A program made the position numbers and the translations under genes. A stretch of DNA of 64,000 nucleotides. It comes from Aldehydirespirator sp965204875 (GTDB lineage Bacteria > Actinomycetota > Acidimicrobiia > Acidimicrobiales > Aldehydirespiratoraceae). This document shows positions 38,847 to 47,308 of the stretch, in pieces. The DNA lies in assembly GCA_965204875.1 (NCBI GenBank), contig OZ242020.1, positions 2,976,001-3,040,000 of the forward strand, given 5' to 3'. The notes beneath the pieces were generated by a model, which made no database searches, was not told the DNA's origin, and saw nothing but the letters and a program-made list of their open reading frames with translations. Position 1 is the first letter of the stretch. Each line of letters begins with the position of its first letter.

Positions 38847-39569
38847 CTAGGTGTCGGTTCGCGTGAGGTTGTGTGCGCGTGTGGCGGGTGGGACGCCTAC
38901 GTCGCCGTGGTATTCGGCTCGCGAGACATTCTCCACCAAGGGAGCCACCGTGACCATAGGGCTCGCCGTGGGTTCGGTGCCGAGCGTGCTCCAGAACCCT
39001 AGAGCTGGAACAGCATCAGGAACATCAAGCAACTCTTCGTCAGGTGTGCAGTTCTGCACGGACAAAACTAAGCCCACTACGAGCGCTCCTCCGAGCGCTC
39101 CGAGCGCCAGAGTGCGCAGCCGCTCCTCTCGCTCCTCCTTTCGCTTTCGCTGCCGCTCCTCCTCTCTTTTTCGGTTTCTCTCCTGCACCTCTAGCAGCTC
39201 CCTGTGCTGTTTTCGATAGCACTCCTCGCAGTACAACCATCCTGGCAGCGCCCCCTTGCGCCTCTGGGGGCAATTGCCTCGCAAGCCGATATGTGGGCCG
39301 ATACATGGAACCAAAGTGGCTTCGTAGGCAGCGTTCCGACACCCCCGTCGGATGTCTTTGTCTTTGCCTGCTACAAAGGCCTCTGCCATGGCTTCTGCGA
39401 CGACTTCTGCTGCGGCTTCATAGGCAAGTTCAACGTTGGCATTCATCGGCGCAAGCAGTGCACGGTGTTTGGTCATCATTTCCTCCAATATTGCCGCCTG
39501 TTGGGCAGCCTTGTTGACCGCTTTAGCTTCGGCACGACCTATTGCTTTGCCCTGGTATTCGAACCTCAT
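38847..39569 (-). CDS. Hypothetical Cys-cluster, coiled-coil, single-pass membrane protein
   Basis: 240 residues from ATG 39569, with TAGCGT seven bases upstream (39577-39582). The order is a helical Ala-rich N-terminus (NKAAQQAAILEEMMTKHRAL), then a Cys cluster around 86-120 (CRNAAYEATLVPCIGPHIGL, then NCPQRRK, then LYCEECYRKQH). Next comes a charged Arg/Glu/Lys coiled coil (about 125-160), one membrane segment (LALGALGGALVVGLVLSV) and an outer tail. The last residues (PATRAHNLTRTDT) are encoded by interspersed repeat copy B, so the tail was probably altered by the repeat. AT-richer than the core genes. It recalls the layout of the protein at 8047 (coiled coil plus membrane anchor). Function unknown. 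Confidence 0.6.
   Translation of the reverse strand: MRFEYQGKAIGRAEAKAVNKAAQQAAILEEMMTKHRALLAPMNANVELAYEAAAEVVAEAMAEAFVAGKDKDIRRGCRNAAYEATLVPCIGPHIGLRGNCPQRRKGALPGWLYCEECYRKQHRELLEVQERNRKREEERQRKRKEEREERLRTLALGALGGALVVGLVLSVQNCTPDEELLDVPDAVPALGFWSTLGTEPTASPMVTVAPLVENVSRAEYHGDVGVPPATRAHNLTRTDT
38852..38891 (+). repeat. Interspersed 40-bp repeat, copy B
   Basis: TGTCGGTTCGCGTGAGGTTG and on, preceded by CTAG. It encodes, on the minus strand, the last residues of the membrane protein gene at 38847. Confidence 0.7.
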
Positions 39570-39816
39570 GCTTGCCACGCTACCACCCACCGCAAGCCCG
39601 ACCGGTGATGGGCTTAAGGCGTCCCGATGAAGGCAGCATGACCAACCCGACCGCCTCGGCTCTCCGAATCGGACCCGTCAGAGACAGTCGGGGGAGATTG
39701 GGCAGTGGGGACTGCTCTCCCGCGCGTCACGAGCGGCCGGGACAGCGGGCATCCGATGTCGGTCTCGGAGCTTGCGTTGCGTATCGCAGGCGTGGGCTGG
39801 CGGTAGCTTGGGTCTG

Positions 39817-40302
39817 ATGGCCAGTGCGCTGCTTGATGTCGAACTCGCCCCTGTGGGTGCTGAGCCGCGGCCGCTCGAGGACTGGCTCACCATGTTCCCG
39901 CTCGCGCCGGTCATCCTCGATCCCTACACCCACGAGAGCGCCTGGATCCTGCACACCGCCCGCCGGATACTCGTGAACTACTCGGGCGCCGGCTGCCGGG
40001 CCTGCTGGGTGGTCACCTGCGGCGCGGACGATGCCAGGCGCTTCCTCGGCCCCTACGCGCAGGAGTTGCTGACCTTCGCCGATCCGCAGCGACGAGTCCC
40101 GGCGGCACTCGGCGTGGACACCCTGCCCGCCTTCATGCTCGTGCTCCAGGACGGGTCGGTGGCGGCCGCAGCCCAGGGCTGGAATCCTCCGGAGTGGAGG
40201 GCCGTGGCCGGAGCCGTCTCCGACCTCACCGAGTGGAAACGCCCCATGATCGGCGACAGCGAGGATCCCGCGCCCTTCCCGGGAACGCCCGCACGGCCGT
40301 GA
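39817..40302 (+). CDS. Thioredoxin-like protein with CRAC motif
   Basis: 161 residues from ATG 39817, with TAGCTT seven bases upstream (39804-39809). Contains a CxxC redox pair C60-R-A-C63 (YSGAGCRACWVVTC) followed by helix and a cis-Pro-type segment VDTLPAFMLVLQDGS, consistent with a thioredoxin fold. The first 45 residues are not typical of short thioredoxins. No signal peptide. Lies alone upstream of fumarase. It is the third thioredoxin-fold protein in the window but uses Cys rather than Sec. Confidence 0.75.
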   Translation: MASALLDVELAPVGAEPRPLEDWLTMFPLAPVILDPYTHESAWILHTARRILVNYSGAGCRACWVVTCGADDARRFLGPYAQELLTFADPQRRVPAALGVDTLPAFMLVLQDGSVAAAAQGWNPPEWRAVAGAVSDLTEWKRPMIGDSEDPAPFPGTPARP

Positions 40303-40396
40303 CCGCCGCGCCGAGAGGGCGCTGATCGCGACCACCAACGATCACCGGGAAGGCACCGATAATGGCTCACACCACCCCACCGAGGAGGCGCCTCTA

Positions 40397-42034
40397 GTGT
40401 CAGAGTTCGCGTACTCGGATCTGCTGCCGCTGGGCCCGGACACGACCGACTACCGCCTGGTGTCGGCCGGGGGGGTCTCGACCGTCGAGGCGGCGGGCCG
40501 CACCATGCTGGTGGTCGAGCCCGAGGCGCTGACCGAGCTCACCGCCGAGGCGATGCACGACATCGCCCACTACCTGCGCTCCGAGCACCTCGGTCAGCTG
40601 CGCGACATCATCGACGACCCCGAGGCCACCGGCAACGACCGCTTCGTGGCGACCGAGCTGCTGCTCAACGCCAACATCGCCGCCGGCGGCGTGCTGCCCA
40701 TGTGCCAGGACACCGGCACCGCGGTGATCATCGGCCGCAAGGGCGAGCAGGTGCTCACGTTCGCGGACGACGCCGAGGTCATATCGCGGGGGGTGTACCA
40801 CACCTATCAGACATCCAACCTGCGCTACTCGCAGCTCGCCCCGCTCGACATGTTCACAGAGGTCAACACCAACAACAACCTGCCGGCACAGATCGAGATC
40901 CACGCCAAGCCGGGCAGCGAGTACGAGCTGTTCTACATGGCCAAGGGAGGCGGCTCGGCCAACAAGTCGTTCCTGTACCAGAAATCCAAGGCCCTGCTGA
41001 ACGAGGAGTCGCTGCTCGACTTCTGCGACGAGACGCTGCGGCTGCTCGGCACCGCCGCCTGCCCGCCTTACCACCTGGCGCTCGTCGTGGGCGGCACCTC
41101 GGCCGAGCACAACCTCAAGACGGCCAAGCTCGCCTCGGCCAAGTACCTCGACTCGCTTCCCACCAGCGGCGACGCGGCCACCGGGCACGGCTTCCGCGAC
41201 CTGCAGTGGGAGCGGCGGGTGCTCGAGCTGACCAGGACGTTCGGGATCGGCGCGCAGTTCGGCGGCAAGTACTTCTGCCACGATGTGAGGGTGGTGCGCC
41301 TGCCCCGGCACGGCGCCTCGAACCCGGTGGGGATCGCCGTCAGCTGCTCGGCGGACCGGCAGGCCAGGGCCAAGATCACAGCCGAGGGCCTGTTCCTGGA
41401 GCGGCTCGAGACCAACCCCGCACGCTTCCTGCCCGAGGCGCAGCCGGACGAGCTCTCCAGCGACGTGGTGCCCGTGGACCTGGACCGGCCCATGCCCGCG
41501 ATCCTCGACCAGCTAACCCGCTGCCCCGTGAAGACCCGGCTGGCGCTGACCGGCACCCTGGTGGTCGCCCGCGACATCGTGCACGCACGCATCAAGGAGC
41601 GCCTCGACGCGGGCGAGGCCATGCCTTCGTACCTGCGCGAGCACCCGGTGTACTACGCCGGTCCGGCCAAGACCCCCGAGGGCTACGCCTCCGGCTCGTT
41701 CGGGCCGACGACAGCCGGGCGCATGGACTCCTACGTCGATCAGTTCCAGGCCGCCGGCGGGTCGCTGGTGATGCTCGCCAAGGGCAACCGCTCCTCAGCG
41801 GTCGTGGAAGCCTGCGCCCGCCACGGCGGGTTCTACCTGGGCTCCATCGGCGGCCCCGCGGCCCGCCTGGCACGGGACTCGATCCGCAGGGTGGAGGTGC
41901 TCGACTACCCGGAGCTGGGCATGGAGGCGGTGTGGCGCATCGAGGTGGAGGACTTCCCGGCATTTGTAGTGATCGACGACAAGGGCAACGACTTCTTCGC
42001 GGAGGTCTCCACCCCGGTCAGGCTCCGCCGCTAG
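40397..42034 (+). CDS. Fumarate hydratase, class I (Fe-S)
   Basis: 545 residues, the single-chain FumA/FumB-type enzyme converting fumarate and malate in the TCA cycle with a [4Fe-4S] cluster. Family segments: LPMCQDTGTAVIIGRKGEQV, NTNNNLPAQIEIHA, KGGGSANKSFLYQ, AACPPYHLALVVGGTSAEH, and HPVYYAGPAKTPEGYASGSF. GTG start with Shine-Dalgarno GAGGAGG; a -10-like GATAAT (40358-40363) would give a leader of about 27 bases. Full length; the cluster-binding Cys contexts appear intact. Confidence 0.94.
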   Translation: MSEFAYSDLLPLGPDTTDYRLVSAGGVSTVEAAGRTMLVVEPEALTELTAEAMHDIAHYLRSEHLGQLRDIIDDPEATGNDRFVATELLLNANIAAGGVLPMCQDTGTAVIIGRKGEQVLTFADDAEVISRGVYHTYQTSNLRYSQLAPLDMFTEVNTNNNLPAQIEIHAKPGSEYELFYMAKGGGSANKSFLYQKSKALLNEESLLDFCDETLRLLGTAACPPYHLALVVGGTSAEHNLKTAKLASAKYLDSLPTSGDAATGHGFRDLQWERRVLELTRTFGIGAQFGGKYFCHDVRVVRLPRHGASNPVGIAVSCSADRQARAKITAEGLFLERLETNPARFLPEAQPDELSSDVVPVDLDRPMPAILDQLTRCPVKTRLALTGTLVVARDIVHARIKERLDAGEAMPSYLREHPVYYAGPAKTPEGYASGSFGPTTAGRMDSYVDQFQAAGGSLVMLAKGNRSSAVVEACARHGGFYLGSIGGPAARLARDSIRRVEVLDYPELGMEAVWRIEVEDFPAFVVIDDKGNDFFAEVSTPVRLRR

Positions 42035-42110
42035 GCGGCCACATCGAGGCCGCGGCCGGCAGGCGCCCAGCCCCCGCGGGACTCCATCGCAGGCGGCACA
42101 ACGCCGGCCC

Positions 42111-42518
42111 TCAGGACCCCGCAGGCGGCGCGGCGGCGGGCATTTCCTCCGTGTGCGGAGCAACGACGGGACAATCGCCCCAGAGCCGCTCCAGCTGGTA
42201 GAAGCTGCGTCGCTGCGCGTCGAAGACGTGCACCACGAACGCGCCGTAGTCGAGCAACACCCACTGCCGGTCGTCGGCGCCCTCGACCCGCACGGGGGAC
42301 GGCCCGCCCGCGGCGCGCAGCTCCTCCTCCACTCCCTCTGTGATGGCCCGCACCTGGCGCGGGTTGTTGCCGTGCGTGACAACGAAGAAGTCGGTCACCG
42401 CCAGCACGTCGCCCACGTCGATGACGACGGTGTCCACCCCCTTGCGACGATCCGCCGCAACCGCCGCAGCCAACGCCCAACGCCGCGCCTCGCCGGCCGA
42501 GACCTGCGTCACTGCCAA
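42111..42518 (-). CDS. rsfS: Ribosome silencing factor RsfS
   Basis: 135 residues. RsfS binds ribosomal protein L14 and blocks subunit joining in starvation. Signature: KGVDTVVIDVGDVLAVTDFF, then VVTHGNNPRQVRAI, then WVLLDYGAFVVHVF. Start is TTG 42518 or GTG 42512. Last gene of nadD-LCP-rsfS on the minus strand, a standard actinobacterial order. A 36-bp tandem repeat array separates it from the LCP gene. Confidence 0.93.
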   Translation of the reverse strand: MAVTQVSAGEARRWALAAAVAADRRKGVDTVVIDVGDVLAVTDFFVVTHGNNPRQVRAITEGVEEELRAAGGPSPVRVEGADDRQWVLLDYGAFVVHVFDAQRRSFYQLERLWGDCPVVAPHTEEMPAAAPPAGS

Positions 42519-42569
42519 GGCGCGCCGGCAGACCGCGGCGACGTCGCCCGGTGCCGCGCCTGCAGCCCG

Positions 42570-42782
42570 CAGGTCTGCGTCACTGTGGCACCAGCATCAC
42601 GGCAGCACCCGGCCCCACTGCGGCACCCCGCCTCACACCAGCACCCGGCCCCACCGTGGCACCCCGCCTCACACCAGCACCCGGCCCCACTGCGGCACCC
42701 CGCCTCACAGCAGCGGTCTGCGTCACTGCGGCACCCCGCCTCACACCAGCCGTCTGCGTCACTGCGACACCCGGTCGAGGCC
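42570..42782. repeat. 36-bp tandem repeat array between the LCP gene and rsfS
   Basis: Units begin with CAGC at 42603, 42639, 42675, 42711 and 42747, each 36 bp, with a shorter unit before them (42570-42602). Two variants are seen: CAGCACCCGGCCCCACTG and CAGC-SGTCTGCGTCACTG, each followed by CGGCACCCCGCCTCACAC. The last unit contains the stop codon of the LCP gene. There are no unique spacers. Confidence 0.85.
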
Positions 42783-44006
42783 CACGGTCAAGGTGGCATC
42801 GACCAGGCCGGGAACCTCCTCGCGCGCCTCGACGAGCGACATGTCGAGGCCCAAACGGAAGGCGATGGTGTTGACGATCGGATCTGTCACGAGCTCGGGG
42901 CGATGATAGGCAAAGTTCGTGGACTCGACACCGAACGCTGCGGCGTTGCCGATGACGGTCACCACTCCGCCCGCCGCGACCACATCGTCCACCAAGGCAT
43001 CACGCACCGCCGGCATGCCCGTACCGTCGAGCAGCTTCACGCGCGGACGCCAGAACGACGAGGGTTGGGTCGGCCAGGGCACCAGGTCCAGCGAGCGTTC
43101 CCGCAGCCAGGCGCGGCCTTCGTCGGCCAGCACATGCCGCGCGAGCAAGCCGTCGTCGCGCTGCACCGTCTGGGTGGGAGGCACCTCGACGACGGTCGTG
43201 CCCGCGCTCAGCGCACCCAGGAAGGGGCTCAAGCGGTCGCCGGAGGCCGCGGCGGCCACCGACGGGTCCTCGGCGCCGCTGATCGCTTCCAGCCAGGCCA
43301 CCCACATCGCTCGCTGCCGCTCCAGACGGTTGACGTCGGCCTCGTTGGGGTTGCGGAAGGCATACACCGCGGCAGCGTCAGCAGCCGAGAGGCCCGTGCG
43401 GCCCGCCTCGTAGGCGACCCGCGCCGCGCCGTCGGGCGCCAACTCCACCAGATCGTCCAGGATCACGTATGGCAGCGATCCCACCGGGGCCATCATGTCG
43501 GCCATCGCCTCCGTGGAAACCTCGACCACCGAGTCGAACCCCAGCCCGAACAGGCCCTCGGCGAGTTGTCGCACCGCAGCAGCTCCCCCGCGCGCATAGC
43601 TGGCAGCCAGGGACTCGCCGCCACCGGCGTCGCTGCCCGGTGCAGCCACCGCAACGTCGGCCGGGAGCAGCACGATGCCGCCGCCGGCGTCGATGCCGGT
43701 GCGCGCCATGAAGGTGACTCCCGCCAGCTCGCCGTCGCTTGTGTGCAACACCAGCAACGTCGGGGTCGCGCCGACCAGCTCGAGATACCCGGGCTCGTCA
43801 GGCTGGTACCTGAACGGCTCGGAGACTTGACCGATCCTCTGGGTTATCAGGGTCCGCCCGCCCTGCACGGCCAGCAGGACCACGGCTGCGGCCGCGGCCG
43901 CCACCGCAACGGGGAAGGCGAAGCGCCAGAACCCGTGAGCGCTGGGAGCCGGGCGGCGGCGCCGACGTCCGACACGCTCGGCGGGCGGATCCTGACCGGC
44001 CCTCAC
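42759..44006 (-). CDS. LytR-CpsA-Psr (LCP)-like cell-wall protein with LytR_C domain
   Basis: 415 residues from GTG 44006, overlapping the nadD stop (GTGA). An Arg-rich cytosolic start is followed by one membrane segment (FAFPVAVAAAAAAVVLLAV, about 25-43). An LCP-like outer domain follows (TLLVLHTSDGELAGVTFM, then FDSVVEVSTEAMADMMAPVG). The C-terminal LytR_C-type domain reads LLDGTGMPAVRDALVDDVVA, then NAAAFGVESTNFAYH. LCP proteins transfer polymers onto peptidoglycan; catalytic Arg/Asp residues are only partly evident. Located between nadD and rsfS as in relatives. Confidence 0.78.
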   Translation of the reverse strand: MRAGQDPPAERVGRRRRRPAPSAHGFWRFAFPVAVAAAAAAVVLLAVQGGRTLITQRIGQVSEPFRYQPDEPGYLELVGATPTLLVLHTSDGELAGVTFMARTGIDAGGGIVLLPADVAVAAPGSDAGGGESLAASYARGGAAAVRQLAEGLFGLGFDSVVEVSTEAMADMMAPVGSLPYVILDDLVELAPDGAARVAYEAGRTGLSAADAAAVYAFRNPNEADVNRLERQRAMWVAWLEAISGAEDPSVAAAASGDRLSPFLGALSAGTTVVEVPPTQTVQRDDGLLARHVLADEGRAWLRERSLDLVPWPTQPSSFWRPRVKLLDGTGMPAVRDALVDDVVAAGGVVTVIGNAAAFGVESTNFAYHRPELVTDPIVNTIAFRLGLDMSLVEAREEVPGLVDATLTVGLDRVSQ

Positions 44007-44644
44007 GATCCCGGCACGCCTGGATCCGGCGGCTGCCGGCCCTGCGGGCGCGCCCCGTAGAGACCTCGGGCCCTGACGATCCGCACCACCGCGGGGGGCA
44101 TCAGCGCATCGACCGGGCGGCCGCCGGCGAACCTGTCCCGCAGGTCGCGCGAGGAGATGTCGAGCGCAGGCACCTCCACCGCGACCGCCTGAAAGCCGGC
44201 GGGCAGGCACTCCGGGCGCCCGCCCGCCCTGTTCACAACGACGATGGTGGCCAGAGCGCGCAGATCCGCGGGGCGCTTCCAGGAGTCGAGGCCCGCCGCA
44301 GCGTCGGAGCCCATCACCAGCATCAGCTCGGCATCGGGGTGGGCGGCTCGCAGCTCGTCGAGCGTGTCGGCCGTGTAGCTCGCGCCCCCGCGTTCCACCT
44401 CCAGGGCGCCGGCCTCGATCCCAGCAATGCCGTCGGTGGCCGCTCGCACCATCTCGAGCCGCAGCCCCGCAGGCGTCACCGGCGCATCGGCCGACTTCTG
44501 CCACGGGTCGTTGGCCACCACCATGAGCAGCCTCGCCATCGCCAGGCGGTGGCGCACCTCGCAGGCGGCCGCGAGATGGCCGAAATGGGGGGGATCGAAC
44601 GTGCCTCCCAGCACACCGATGCGCTCACGGTGCAACTTCGACAC
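44003..44644 (-). CDS. nadD: Nicotinate-nucleotide adenylyltransferase NadD
   Basis: 213 residues from GTG 44644 (TACACT six bases upstream). Adenylates nicotinate mononucleotide in NAD synthesis. Nucleotidyltransferase motif GGTFDPPHFGHL (HxGH) and the ISSRDLRDRF (SxSxxxR) motif are both present. Overlaps the LCP gene start by four bases. Divergent from the sigma factor across a 240-bp regulatory spacer. Confidence 0.95.
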   Translation of the reverse strand: MSKLHRERIGVLGGTFDPPHFGHLAAACEVRHRLAMARLLMVVANDPWQKSADAPVTPAGLRLEMVRAATDGIAGIEAGALEVERGGASYTADTLDELRAAHPDAELMLVMGSDAAAGLDSWKRPADLRALATIVVVNRAGGRPECLPAGFQAVAVEVPALDISSRDLRDRFAGGRPVDALMPPAVVRIVRARGLYGARPQGRQPPDPGVPGS

Positions 44645-44656
44645 GCTGGGAGTGTA
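44645..44656 (-). promoter_or_regulatory. Leaderless -10 box of nadD
   Basis: TACACT on the minus strand (44651-44656), six bases before GTG 44644. Confidence 0.45.
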
Positions 44657-44686
44657 CGATCCGAGCTGCTGAGGCGTCAGCGTGCC

Positions 44687-44717
44687 CGTGACGCATGTCA
44701 CAGCGCAATCGTTGCGC
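44687..44717. promoter_or_regulatory. Tandem palindromes between nadD and the sigma factor gene
   Basis: CGTGACGCATGTCACA (44687-44702) has GTGAC-N4-GTCAC as at 12849-12862 and fits a CRP-family site. GCGCAA-TCG-TTGCGC (44703-44717) directly follows, ending five bases before the -35 of the sigma gene promoter. Confidence 0.45.
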
Positions 44718-44722
44718 GTGCC

Positions 44723-44751
44723 TTGACTTGCAGGCACGGAACACGTAATCT
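44723..44751 (+). promoter_or_regulatory. Sigma-70-type promoter of the sigma factor gene
   Basis: TTGACT (44723-44728), 17-base spacer, TAATCT (44746-44751). It predicts a leader of about 127 bases containing a GCGCCC/GGGCGC hairpin, in contrast to the leaderless genes around it. Confidence 0.6.
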
Positions 44752-44884
44752 AGCTTGTACCCGTTTGGGCTGGAGTGGCGCCCTTGGAGGGGGCGCAACC
44801 CGGCACCGACCAACCTTCCCCACACAGAAAGCGAGTAGACCGCCGCTCTGCCGCGAGCAGGCCATGCGGTCATGTGAGTGCAAC

Positions 44885-45730
44885 ATGAGTGATTCGGTAG
44901 GACAGTACCTGAACGAGATCGGTGCCGTGGCACTGCTCAACGCTCAAGAGGAGCGCGAGCTGTCACAGGCCATCGAGCGCGGCGTGGAGGCCCGGCGACG
45001 CAAGGAGCAGGGCGAGCGGGGCCGCGACATACAGAAGGCCATCCGCGAGGCCGACGCCGCCAAGGACCGCTTCATCAGGGCCAACCTGCGTCTCGTGGTC
45101 AGCGTGGCGCGCCGCTACCCGCTGCCCCCGGGCATGGAGCTCCTCGACCTGATCCAGGAGGGCAACCTCGGGCTCGAGCACGCGGTTGACAAGTTCGACT
45201 GGCGCAAGGGCTTCAAGTTCTCGACCTACGCAACCTTCTGGATCCGCCAGTCCATCGGGCGGGCCCTCGACCAGAAGGCCAGCCTGGTGCGCCTGCCCGG
45301 AGACCGGTCGGCCAGCCTGCGCGCCGCGCTGCGACAGGTGTCAGGCGACGGCGACGAGCTTGATGACGACCACGCCCGCCTGCACCGGCTCACCACCCCC
45401 ACGTCACTGGACCGCACCATCGGCGACGACGACAGCAACGAGCTGATCGACCTGCTGCCCGACTCCAACCCCGGGCCGGAGCTCGAGGTGATGGCCAAGG
45501 CCGAGGAGGAGATGGTCACAGGTCTGCTCGACATCCTGGAGGACCGCGCCAAGTACGCCGTGAGGCAGCGCTTCGGCCTCTCCGACGGGATCAAGCGCTC
45601 CTACCGCGAGGTGGGCGAGGAGCTCGGCGTGACAGCCGAGGCGGCGCGCCGCCTGGTGAAGCGGGCCATCAACACCGTGCGAGAGCACGCCGCGGAGACG
45701 CGCCTGGCCGAGACCGTCGACGCGGCCTGA
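44885..45730 (+). CDS. RNA polymerase sigma factor, sigma-70 family group 2-like
   Basis: 281 residues from ATG 44885 (an ATG at 44864 is also in frame). Region 1.2 (VGQYLNEIGAVALLNAQEER), region 2 with core-binding and -10 contact (NLGLEHAVDKFDWRKGFKFS, then TYATFWIRQSIGRALDQ), region 3 and region 4 helix-turn-helix (SYREVGEELGVTAEAARRLV) are all present. It lacks the long N-terminus of a primary sigma, so it is a group 2 alternative factor. A strong promoter with two upstream palindromes suggests tight control. Confidence 0.92.
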   Translation: MSDSVGQYLNEIGAVALLNAQEERELSQAIERGVEARRRKEQGERGRDIQKAIREADAAKDRFIRANLRLVVSVARRYPLPPGMELLDLIQEGNLGLEHAVDKFDWRKGFKFSTYATFWIRQSIGRALDQKASLVRLPGDRSASLRAALRQVSGDGDELDDDHARLHRLTTPTSLDRTIGDDDSNELIDLLPDSNPGPELEVMAKAEEEMVTGLLDILEDRAKYAVRQRFGLSDGIKRSYREVGEELGVTAEAARRLVKRAINTVREHAAETRLAETVDAA

Positions 45731-45743
45731 AACCCTGAAACCC

Positions 45744-47165
45744 GTGACCGCCGGCGAACCGACCCCGTTCCCCGGCGACAGCGCCCGGCCGCCCTCGTCC
45801 CGGTCGCCAGCGTCCCGGCCGCCCTCTTCCTGGTCACCTTCGTCTTGGCGCGCCAAGCCGGCGCTGCATCAGCCCGCCTGGCCGGATCTCGCCGAGCTGG
45901 AGCGCACGACGAAGGCACTCCAGGATCTGCCGCCGCTCGTGTTCGCGGGCGAGTCGCGCTCGCTGATGCGCCACATGGGCCGCGTGGTCGCGGGCGAGGC
46001 CTTCCTGCTGCAGGCCGGTGACTGCGCCGAGTCGTTCGACTCGTCAGCCGACTCGATCCGCGACCGGCTGCGCGTCATCCTGCAGATGGCGATCGTGCTC
46101 ACCTACTCGGGCGGCGTGCCGCTGGTGAAGGTCGGCCGCATCGCCGGGCAGTTCGCCAAACCCCGCTCCAGCCCCACCGAGATCAAGGGTGAGGTGGAGC
46201 TCACCTCCTTCCTGGGCCACATGGTCAACGACATCGGCTTCAGCGAGCCCGAGCGCCTGCCGGACCCGCGGCGGCTGCTCACCGCGTACCACCGTGCCGC
46301 GTCCACGCTCAACCTGCTGCGGGCCTTCACCCGCGGCGGCTACGCGGACCTGTCGCGGGTGGCGAGCTGGAACCGGGAGTTCGTGGCCACGTCACCGGCC
46401 GGGCTGCGCTACTCGCAGATGGCCTCCGAGATCGACCGGGCGCTGCGGTTCATGACGGCGTGCGGTGTCACCAGCGACAAGGCCCCGCAGCTGCGCGAGG
46501 TGGAGTTCTACACCAGCCACGAGGCGCTCGTCCTCGACTACGAGGAGGCCCTCACCCGCCGGGACTCCACCACCGGAGACACCTACGACTGCTCTGCGCA
46601 CATGCTCTGGATCGGGGAGCGCACCCGCGGGCTCGACGGCGCCCATGTGGAGTTCCTCCGGGGAGTGCGGAACCCGCTCGCCTGCAAGGTCGGGCCCACG
46701 GCCACCGCCGAGGAGGTGCTGGGCCTGTGCGAGGTGCTCAATGCCGAGCGCGTGCCCGGGCGTCTCACCCTCATCACGAGGATGGGCGCTCAAAGGGTGC
46801 GCAACCTGCTGCCGCCGCTGCTCACCGCAGTGCGCGACTCGGGACATCCGGTCGCCTGGGTGTGCGATCCCATGCACGGCAACACCTACACCTCCGAGTC
46901 CGGGCGCAAGACGCGCGACTTCGACGATGTGCTGGCGGAGATAAGCGGCTTCTTCGCGGCGCACGAGTCCTGCGGCACCTGGCCCGGCGGCGTGCATGTC
47001 GAGCTCACCGGCGACGCGGTCACCGAGTGCGTGGGAGGCGGCGACGACATCAGCCACGAGGACCTCGAGCGGGCGTTCGAGACGCTCTGTGACCCCCGGC
47101 TAAACGGCCGCCAGTCCGTCGATCTGGCGTTCCGCGTGGGCGAGATGCTCGCGGGACGCGGCTGA
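45744..47165 (+). CDS. Class II 3-deoxy-7-phosphoheptulonate (DAHP) synthase
   Basis: 473 residues. Condenses PEP and erythrose-4-phosphate, the first step to aromatic amino acids. Class II (plant/mycobacterial) type: FAGESRSLMRHMGRVVAGEA, then LLQAGDCAESFD (metal Cys), KVGRIAGQFAKPRSSPTE, VGPTATAEEVLGLCEVLN and WVCDPMHGNT. The first 38 residues are a Ser/Pro repeat region (RPPSSRSPASRPPSSWSPSS) likely disordered. Starts 13 bases after the sigma factor stop, possibly co-transcribed. Confidence 0.95.
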   Translation: MTAGEPTPFPGDSARPPSSRSPASRPPSSWSPSSWRAKPALHQPAWPDLAELERTTKALQDLPPLVFAGESRSLMRHMGRVVAGEAFLLQAGDCAESFDSSADSIRDRLRVILQMAIVLTYSGGVPLVKVGRIAGQFAKPRSSPTEIKGEVELTSFLGHMVNDIGFSEPERLPDPRRLLTAYHRAASTLNLLRAFTRGGYADLSRVASWNREFVATSPAGLRYSQMASEIDRALRFMTACGVTSDKAPQLREVEFYTSHEALVLDYEEALTRRDSTTGDTYDCSAHMLWIGERTRGLDGAHVEFLRGVRNPLACKVGPTATAEEVLGLCEVLNAERVPGRLTLITRMGAQRVRNLLPPLLTAVRDSGHPVAWVCDPMHGNTYTSESGRKTRDFDDVLAEISGFFAAHESCGTWPGGVHVELTGDAVTECVGGGDDISHEDLERAFETLCDPRLNGRQSVDLAFRVGEMLAGRG

Positions 47166-47308
47166 ACCCCTCAGGCCAGACGATCCCCGGGGCGACCGGG
47201 CGGCTCCAGGAGAGCCTCGAGCCTTGGCGCTCGCCGCTCGACCGCTCAGCCGCGACGAGGCGCTGACCCCTCAGGCCAGTCGGTCCACGAAAGCCTCGAG
47301 CTGGCGCA
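47161..47308. repeat. Duplicated 3' end of the VWA gene
   Basis: ACCCCTCAGGCCAG and GAGAGCCTCGAGC (47165-47222) echo ACCCCTCAGGCCAG and GAAAGCCTCGAGC (47266-47301), the end of the VWA gene. The first copy is interrupted by about 18 extra bases. Confidence 0.6.

Noticed and set aside
42570..42782. Possible CRISPR array (36-bp repeats)
   Set aside because: Units are directly adjacent, with no unique spacers and no cas genes; it is a tandem repeat.
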